Shown in pieces: positions 59,099 to 64,000 of a stretch of 64,000 nucleotides of DNA; position 1 is the first letter of the stretch, and every line of letters begins with the position of its first letter. The DNA comes from Microbacterium sp. W4I20 (GTDB lineage: Bacteria > Actinomycetota > Actinomycetes > Actinomycetales > Microbacteriaceae). The stretch is from positions 806,001 to 870,000 of the forward strand of contig NZ_JAUSYB010000001.1 in the NCBI RefSeq assembly GCF_030816505.1. Reading direction: 5' to 3'. The notes beneath the pieces are model-generated. The model made no database searches. It worked only from the letters and a program-made list of their open reading frames with translations, and had not been told where the DNA came from. The position numbers and the translations under genes were made by a program.

Positions 59099-59902
59099 AT
59101 GGTGCGATTCCTCGTCGTTCCACAGTGGCAGGGTTCGCCCGCCCCGCGCGCGATGCTTCTCGTCGACGGCGCGTCCGCCATCGCCGGCGACCTGCCGAGG
59201 GCAGCGACGACGGTGCTCGATGTGCCGGTCGAAGCGGGTGAATCCTTGGGCACCGGCGTCCGCCGCCTGAGTGCACTGCTGCGCACGCGCGAACTCCTCA
59301 GCGATCAGCTCGGAGCAGACACGGTCGTGATCGGCGGAGACTGCAGCGTGACCGTCGCCGCGCTCGCTGCGCTCCCCGGCGGCACCGACGACCTCGCGGT
59401 CGTCTGGTGCGACGCTCACGCCGACATGCACACGCCGGAGAGCTCGCCCTCCGGCGCGTTCTCCGGGATGGCGCTGCGGGCCGTGCTCGGTGAGGGCGAG
59501 GAGCAGCTCGTCCTCTCCCCCGGTATCCCGCGGGATCGCATCGTCGCGGTCGGGATGCGCGATCTCGACGATGCCGAGGTCGACCTCATCGATCCGCTCT
59601 CGCAGGTCTCCGTCGACGACCTCGAACGAACCGACGCTCTCGTCGAGGCGGTGCGCGCCACCGGAGCATCCCGTGTCTGGGTGCACATCGACGTCGATGT
59701 GCTCGATCCGTCGGACTTCGCCGGTGTGTCCTCCGCCGCGCCGTTCGGCGTCTCGCCAGCGAAGCTGAGCGCCGCCATCCGCCGGCTGCGCGATGAGATC
59801 CCGCTGGCCGGTGCGACCATCTCGGGCTTCGCGCCTCGTTCGCCCGCCGATGCCGTGGACGATCTCGGCGCTCTTCTGCGCCTGGTCGGAGCGGTCGCAT
59901 GA
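59099..59902 (+). CDS. Arginase/agmatinase family protein
   Basis: Ureohydrolase fold, 267 residues. Mn-binding motifs GGDCSVTVA, WCDAHADMHTPE and HIDVDVLDPS are intact, so both metals can be held. The GAFSGMALRAVLG block shows the usual His of GGHxxx is replaced, so the substrate may not be arginine; formimidoylglutamase or another amidine is possible. ATG preceded by GGAGGTGACC. Overlaps the next gene by four bases. Confidence 0.86.
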   Translation: MVRFLVVPQWQGSPAPRAMLLVDGASAIAGDLPRAATTVLDVPVEAGESLGTGVRRLSALLRTRELLSDQLGADTVVIGGDCSVTVAALAALPGGTDDLAVVWCDAHADMHTPESSPSGAFSGMALRAVLGEGEEQLVLSPGIPRDRIVAVGMRDLDDAEVDLIDPLSQVSVDDLERTDALVEAVRATGASRVWVHIDVDVLDPSDFAGVSSAAPFGVSPAKLSAAIRRLRDEIPLAGATISGFAPRSPADAVDDLGALLRLVGAVA

Positions 59903-60336
59903 CGGCCGACTGGCGTCCCGCTGCCGACGAGGCGCTCGCCCGCGGTCGCCGCTTCGATCGCCGCATCCCCGCGTTCCTGTTGCGTTCACCGATCAGCATG
60001 GTCGGCTATTGGTGGGGCACCGCGGTCGGGTGGCTGTGGGGCTCCCTCTGGAGCACCGGGCCGGTGGAGCGGCGTGCCGGACTGTGGGTGTTCCAGGGCA
60101 TGCCGCAGTGGACCTTCAACCGCGGCGGCGTGTGCGTGGGCGGCTGCTTCCTGACGGGCGATTCCCGTCCGACGGATGCCGTGCTCCGCCACGAGGCCGT
60201 GCACAAGCAGCAGTGGCTGCGCTACGGCATCCTGCTGCCGGTGCTGTATTTCTTCGCCGGACGCGATCCGCTGCACAACCGCTTCGAGATCGAGGCGGGC
60301 CTGGAGGACGGCAACTACGTGCGTCGCTCCCGCTGA
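59899..60336 (+). CDS. Small HExxH protein, uncharacterised
   Basis: 145 residues. A hydrophobic patch (SPISMVGYWWGTAVGWLWGSLW) and a later RHEAVHKQQWLRYG with an HExxH-like HEAVH (about 98-102), then a second hydrophobic patch (GILLPVLYFF) and RFEIEAGLEDGNYV, which could supply a third ligand Glu. Actinobacterial relatives are often mislabelled Fe-S oxidoreductase. Starts in the ATGA overlap with the arginase-like gene. Function unknown; a membrane-bound metalloprotease is possible. Confidence 0.7.
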   Translation: MTADWRPAADEALARGRRFDRRIPAFLLRSPISMVGYWWGTAVGWLWGSLWSTGPVERRAGLWVFQGMPQWTFNRGGVCVGGCFLTGDSRPTDAVLRHEAVHKQQWLRYGILLPVLYFFAGRDPLHNRFEIEAGLEDGNYVRRSR

Positions 60337-60367
60337 GCCTCAGCGCGAGCGGAACCGTCTGTGACGG

Positions 60368-60838
60368 TCAGCGATCGGCGGGCAGCAGACCGAAGCGCTC
60401 GGGAGCGTGGATCTGCGCCGCGTCGATGTCGAGCGCGTTCGTCAGGTGGTCGACGATGTCGGCGGTGCCGAGGTAGCCCCCCAGGAGCGTGACGTGCGTC
60501 TCGATCTCCTCGTCGCACATCATCTCGTCGGCCCACGCGCACGTCGCGCGCGCCAGCGCCTGGCCGGGAGTGCACGAGCGGCCGGTTCCGGGGGTGCCGG
60601 AGCGCTGCCCGCGGGCCAGCCAGGTGACGGTCATGCGCCCGGGGGCATCGATGATGCCGATGTCGGAAGCGTCGGGCACCTCGATGAAGATGCGGCCCGA
60701 GGCGCACAGCGGCAGCGTGGCCAGGAAGATCTCGAGGTCGGCGAGCGAGTGCTCGTCAGCCGTCACCAGGTGGTGCGCACGTCGACGCGCAGCACGGCGC
60801 TCAGCGCGCGTTCCGCGGATCTCGAGGGAGGTGTTCAT
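60368..60838 (-). CDS. Siderophore-interacting protein C-terminal (SIP) domain protein
   Basis: 156 residues: HHLVTADEHSLADLEIFLATLPLCASGRIFIEVPDASDIG, then WLARGQRSGTPGTG and ADEMMCDEEIETHVTLLGGYLGTADIVDHLTNAL. This is the NADH-binding half of SIP proteins that reduce ferric siderophores, without the FAD domain. An iron-box-like site lies upstream. TAGCAT nine bases before the ATG is a fair -10. Confidence 0.82.
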   Translation of the reverse strand: MNTSLEIRGTRAERRAARRRAHHLVTADEHSLADLEIFLATLPLCASGRIFIEVPDASDIGIIDAPGRMTVTWLARGQRSGTPGTGRSCTPGQALARATCAWADEMMCDEEIETHVTLLGGYLGTADIVDHLTNALDIDAAQIHAPERFGLLPADR

Positions 60839-60854
60839 GGTGACTCCATGCTAC

Positions 60855-60875
60855 ACCAAGTGAAGGCTTGCCTAA
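60855..60875 (-). promoter_or_regulatory. DtxR/IdeR-like iron box
   Basis: On the minus strand TTAGGCAAGCCTTCACTTGG resembles the consensus TTAGGTTAGCCTAACCTAA at about 12-13 of 19 positions. It overlaps the promoter of the SIP-domain gene, so iron repression is likely. Confidence 0.65.
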
Positions 60876-61582
60876 CCTTCCTCGACGAGTGCGGTCTTCA
60901 GCGCCGCGAGCTCCTCCTCGGTCATCCCCTGCGCGCGGAGGTATCCGGCCGCCGATCCCCAGCGCTCGTCGACCTGCTCCAGTAGACGTCGCATCACCGG
61001 TGCCGGCGACTGCGTCGCGAGGGCGACGGCATGGACGGCCTCCGGATGCTGCGCGCGCAGGTACGCCGCGATCCGCTGCGACCGCTGCGCCGGCAGCTGC
61101 GACTCCGTGAGCGCGTAGTCGGCGATCACCGCCTCCCGGTCGGCGCCGACCGCGGAAAGCGCGAGAGCGACGGTCACGCCGGTGCGGTCCTTGCCGACGC
61201 TGCAGTGCACCAGGGTCGGGGCACCCGCGGCGATGATCCGGATGGCCTCGACAAGCCGCTCCCCGCTCTCCTCGAGCAGGTGCAGGTAGAGGTCGTCGAG
61301 GCTCGTGTCGGCCTCGAAGAAGGACCGCACCGAGCCGAGGAACAGCGGAAGGTGCGTGGTGTCCGGGCCCTCGATCTCGGTGGGCTCGGCAGCGACCTCC
61401 TCACCGTCGCGCAGGTCGACGATGTGCTGCACGCTCGTGCGGAGCGCCGTGACGCCGGCGGTCGTGGCGCCGGAGAGCTGGCCCGAGCGCAGCAGCACCC
61501 CCGATCGGATGCGACCGCCCTCCGCGGGCATGCCGCCGACATCGCGGACGTTGTTGACGCCGTCGATGTCGAGGACCGTCAT
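60872..61582 (-). CDS. Tyrosine-protein phosphatase (PtpB-like, CX5R)
   Basis: 236 residues. Catalytic LVHCSVGKDRTGVTVALAL (Cys-X5-Arg), NNVRDVGGM at the start, and HIVDLRDGEE. The family includes mycobacterial PtpB, a triple-specificity phosphatase. ATG overlaps the preceding AhpD-like gene by four bases (ATGA). Substrate unknown. Confidence 0.9.
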   Translation of the reverse strand: MTVLDIDGVNNVRDVGGMPAEGGRIRSGVLLRSGQLSGATTAGVTALRTSVQHIVDLRDGEEVAAEPTEIEGPDTTHLPLFLGSVRSFFEADTSLDDLYLHLLEESGERLVEAIRIIAAGAPTLVHCSVGKDRTGVTVALALSAVGADREAVIADYALTESQLPAQRSQRIAAYLRAQHPEAVHAVALATQSPAPVMRRLLEQVDERWGSAAGYLRAQGMTEEELAALKTALVEEG

Positions 61583-62055
61583 GCCGGAGCCTGAGCGGTG
61601 CGCGGCGACACCGGGTACCGACCGGCGATGACGATGCGGTTGAAGGCGTTGATCGACACGCATGCCCAGCTCAGGGCCGCGTACTCCTTCTCGGTGAACA
61701 CGCTCCCGACCAGGTCGTACACCTCGTCGGAGACGCCGTCCTCGGAGATGAAGGTGAACGACTCGGCCAGTTCCAGCGCCGCGCGCTCGCGTTCGGTGAA
61801 CACGCCGCTCTCGCGCCAGACGGGGATCTGCGTGATCGTGTCGGCGTCGATGCCGGCCTTGACCGCACGGTCGACGTGAATCCGCACGCAGTAGCTGCAT
61901 CCGTTGAGCTGAGAGCAGTGGATCATCACGATCTCTTTGAGGCGATCGTCGATCCCGTTCGCGGTGCAGATGTCACCGATCGTCCGCGCGAAGGCGTCCA
62001 GAGCCTGATAGGCGGTCGGCTCGGTCTTGGACAGGTGCACACGCGTCTCGCTCAT
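61579..62055 (-). CDS. Carboxymuconolactone decarboxylase / AhpD-like protein
   Basis: 158 residues. Redox motif LNGCSYCVRIHVDRAVKAG (CxxC with a following His) is that of AhpD-type peroxidases; RLKEIVMIHCSQ precedes it, and ALSWACVSINAFNRIVIAG ends the domain. ATG preceded by TATCAT-N6, probably leaderless. Four-base overlap with the downstream phosphatase gene. Confidence 0.9.
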   Translation of the reverse strand: MSETRVHLSKTEPTAYQALDAFARTIGDICTANGIDDRLKEIVMIHCSQLNGCSYCVRIHVDRAVKAGIDADTITQIPVWRESGVFTERERAALELAESFTFISEDGVSDEVYDLVGSVFTEKEYAALSWACVSINAFNRIVIAGRYPVSPRTAQAPA

Positions 62056-62061
62056 GACTCC

Positions 62062-62067
62062 ATGATA
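62062..62067 (-). promoter_or_regulatory. -10 element (TATCAT) of the AhpD-like gene, leaderless spacing
   Basis: TATCAT-N6-ATG on the minus strand. Confidence 0.45.
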
Positions 62068-62141
62068 TTCGGCGGTGCGCTGAAGAGTCCGTGATCCTCG
62101 ATGACAACCTGAGATGCGCATTGCGAATCACACTCTCCTCG

Positions 62142-62180
62142 CACTAAGCAATTAGTGAAGCATTGGCGCCTTAATGCTTC
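62142..62180. promoter_or_regulatory. Two adjoining dyads in an AT-rich divergent region
   Basis: CACTAAGCAATTAGTG (62142-62157) is a 6-bp dyad around GCAA. It shares its last base with a second dyad, GAAGCATT (62157-62164) and AATGCTTC (62173-62180), around an eight-base spacer with GGCGCC. TTGCGA (62121-62126) and TAAGCA (62145-62150), 18 bp apart, could be the promoter of the hydrolase gene, so the first dyad would overlap its -10. Likely operator(s), but the regulator is unknown. Confidence 0.5.
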
Positions 62181-62227
62181 CCCTTCTGGTCCCGCATTTC
62201 CCGCAACCCGCACGCCGGGAGCAGAAT

Positions 62228-63169
62228 ATGGGGGTGGCGATCGACAACTCCGAGTTCAGCTATCTTTCCGCGCAGTCCGACGCTCTGTCGGTGCCCCTCC
62301 CTCCGGTGGAGCGTCTCACTCTGGCTCTGCCCGACGGTCGCACCCTCAGCGCCCTGCGCTTCGGCACGGAAGCGCCGCGGGTCACTCTCCTGCACGGCGC
62401 CGGCCTGAACGCGCACACCTGGGACACCACGTCGCTCGCACTCCGTCAGCCCCTGCTGGCGATCGACCTCGCCGGGCATGGCGACTCGTCCTGGCGCGCA
62501 GACGCCGATTACACCCCGCAGACGCTCGCGCCCGATGTCGCAGCGGCCCTGGACGCGTGGACCTCGCAGCCGCAGGTGGTCGTCGGCCAGTCGCTCGGCG
62601 GACTGACGGGCGCGGCTCTGGCGGCGCTGCGCCCCGACCTGGTCGCGGAGCTCTTCGTGGTCGACATCACCCCGGGCATCGATGTCAGCGCGGGCCCCGC
62701 GGCGCTTCGCGCCTTCTACGAGGGTCCCACCGACTTCGCCACGCGTGACGAACTCGTCACCAAGGCCATGTCGCTCGGCTTCGGCGGCACCCGGCCCGAG
62801 ACCGAACGCGGCGTGTTCCTCAACACCCGGGTGCGCGCGGATGGTCGCGTCGAATGGAAGCATCACTTCGCCCACCTCGCCGCGCAGGCCCTTGCGGCAC
62901 ACGACCCCGGATCCGCAGCCACGCCGTCAGCGATGCACGAGACGGGCTGGGATGACCTGGCAGCGGTTCGGGCACCCCTCACGCTGGTGCGGGCAGAGCG
63001 CGGCTTCGTCAGCGCGGAGGATGCCGCCGAGCTGCAGCGCCGCATCCCCGCCGCCCGCGTCGTGGTCCTCGATGCGACCCACAACGTGCAGGAGACCGCT
63101 CCCGCCGCCCTGGCAGAACTCGTCGCCTCACGCGTCGACGCCGCGGCATCCGTCCACACCGATATATGA
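62228..63169 (+). CDS. Alpha/beta hydrolase
   Basis: 313 residues. HGAGLNAHTWDTTSL oxyanion region, nucleophile elbow VVGQSLGGLTG (Ser), AIDLAGHGDS, and the catalytic His in THNVQETAP near the end; the acid is probably in TLVRAERGFVSAEDAAE. Substrate unknown. GGGAG lies seven bases before the ATG. Confidence 0.9.
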   Translation: MGVAIDNSEFSYLSAQSDALSVPLPPVERLTLALPDGRTLSALRFGTEAPRVTLLHGAGLNAHTWDTTSLALRQPLLAIDLAGHGDSSWRADADYTPQTLAPDVAAALDAWTSQPQVVVGQSLGGLTGAALAALRPDLVAELFVVDITPGIDVSAGPAALRAFYEGPTDFATRDELVTKAMSLGFGGTRPETERGVFLNTRVRADGRVEWKHHFAHLAAQALAAHDPGSAATPSAMHETGWDDLAAVRAPLTLVRAERGFVSAEDAAELQRRIPAARVVVLDATHNVQETAPAALAELVASRVDAAASVHTDI

Positions 63170-63210
63170 CGTTCCGTTCCGCATCGGTCCCACCACCCCT
63201 CACCCATCTC

Positions 63211-63216
63211 TAGGCT
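63211..63216 (+). promoter_or_regulatory. -10 element (TAGGCT) of the peptide-binding lipoprotein gene
   Basis: TAGGCT lies about 46 bases before the ATG at 63263, giving an ordinary leader of about 40 bases with AGAGGAATC as ribosome site. Confidence 0.4.
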
Positions 63217-63262
63217 CGACACAACGGCACACAGCAACTGCCGCACCGAGAGGAATCACCCC

Positions 63263-64000
63263 ATGCTCCGACGTACCCGACGTCTCGCACTGATCTCCGC
63301 ACTCGCGGCCGCCGCGGTGGTCCTGAGCGCCTGCTCCGGCACCCCCGACCAGGCGCCGTCGACCTCCCCCGGCAAACCCGACCCTGACGCGACCCTGCAC
63401 GTCGGCCTCGTGCTCGAGCCGAGCAACCTCGACATCCGGCACACCAGCGGCGCCGCGATCGAGCAGATCCTCATCGACAACATCTACGAGGGTCTCGTCA
63501 CCCGCACGCAGGAGAACGAGATCGAAGGTCGGCTCGCCTCCGACTACGAGGTCTCCGAGGACGGACTCACCTATACGTTCACGCTCAACGACGGCATCCT
63601 GTTCCACGACGGCACGGCGCTGACGTCGGCCGACGTCGTCGCGTCCTACGAGACGGTCCGCACCGACGCCACGGTGCAGGGCAACGCGGAGTTCGCCGCG
63701 GTGGAATCCGTCACGGCACCCGATGCGACCACCGTCGAGATCACGCTCTCCGAGCCGAATCAGAACTTCCTCTTCGCGCTGACCGGTCCCGCGGGACTCG
63801 TCTTCAAGAAGGGCGACAAGACCGACCTGAAGACCGCCGAGAACGGGACCGGCCCGTTCACGCTGACGCGCTGGAACAAAGGCAGCACCATCACGTTCGC
63901 GCGCAACGACGACTACTGGGGCGAGAAAGCGGGCGTCGCCGAGGTCGAGTTCCAGTACATCCCCGACTTCACCGCCGGGGTGAACGCGGCCATCGCGGGC
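63263..64000 (+). CDS. Peptide/oligopeptide ABC transporter substrate-binding lipoprotein, 3' end missing
   Basis: Lipoprotein signal MLRRTRRLALISALAAAAVVLSAC with lipobox, then the SBP_bac_5 fold: LHVGLVLEPSNLDIRHTSG, YEGLVTRT, YTFTLNDGILFHDGTALTSADVVASYE (family signature), ATTVEITLSEPNQNFLFAL, NGTGPFTLTRWNKGSTITFARNDDYWG. 246 codons are present of the about 500 expected. Probably the first gene of an opp/dpp operon running out of the window. Confidence 0.93.
   Translation, partial: MLRRTRRLALISALAAAAVVLSACSGTPDQAPSTSPGKPDPDATLHVGLVLEPSNLDIRHTSGAAIEQILIDNIYEGLVTRTQENEIEGRLASDYEVSEDGLTYTFTLNDGILFHDGTALTSADVVASYETVRTDATVQGNAEFAAVESVTAPDATTVEITLSEPNQNFLFALTGPAGLVFKKGDKTDLKTAENGTGPFTLTRWNKGSTITFARNDDYWGEKAGVAEVEFQYIPDFTAGVNAAIAG

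Overview
This 64 kb window is a piece of a high-GC actinobacterial chromosome, most likely Microbacterium or a close member of the Microbacteriaceae. The grounds are codon usage, the prmC-tsaC-wecA-atp order, the lysA-hom-thrB-prfA-rho neighbourhood, a GlgE-pathway treS/maltokinase pair, YcnI, Ohr/OhrR, and the long disordered arm on Rho. It is core chromosome: I see no rRNA, integrase, transposase, phage gene or CRISPR array. One tRNA, Arg(CCG), is present. No gene-free stretch reaches 300 bases; the longest are 34787-34966 (rho 5' region) and 62056-62227 (two dyads).

Layout. 0-0.4 kb: end of an AlaX-like gene. 0.4-9.3 kb: MEP isoprenoid genes ispG and dxr with the site-2 protease rseP/rip, interrupted by a plus-strand insert holding a Trp-rich leader peptide and attenuator plus a PhzE-type fused anthranilate/ADIC synthase, a YcnI copper module and an orphan MurE-like ligase. 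9.3-19.2 kb: FKBP lipoprotein, acyltransferase, a frameshifted OsmC gene, asparaginase, a PP2C phosphatase/EccC-like ATPase pair, aldo-keto reductase, a membrane protein and YaaA. 19.3-29.6 kb: the ATP synthase operon preceded by prmC, tsaC, wecA and atpI, with 1-4 base overlaps at several joints. 29.7-31.2 kb: cysK-cysE. 31.2-42.4 kb: prfA, rho, thrB, hom, lysA (frameshifted), YihY, an LmeA-like protein and argS. 42.5-48.2 kb: SGNH hydrolase, tRNA-Arg, a cluster of long related hairpins, a TetR/dehydrogenase pair and the peroxide pair ohrR-ohr. 48.2-51.5 kb: treS and maltokinase. 51.6-64 kb: RidA, a Y-family polymerase, membrane proteins, frameshifted trmB, a DUF3097 protein, a TPM/PspA envelope-stress pair, an arginase-like protein, a siderophore-interacting protein under an iron box, a phosphatase/AhpD-like pair, a hydrolase, and a peptide-binding lipoprotein cut off by the window end.

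Three themes cut across the window. First, many transcripts look leaderless: a TANNNT hexamer sits exactly six bases upstream of the ATG/GTG of eleven reading frames, which also helps to fix start sites. Second, three conserved genes (osmC, lysA, trmB) each carry one apparent indel, and atpB lacks a normal start in front of its conserved N-terminus. Because lysA and atpB are core genes, base-call errors are a serious alternative to decay. Third, several regulatory sites can be read directly: a trp attenuator, paired TetR operators, an OhrR box, a DtxR/IdeR-like box and several strong hairpins.
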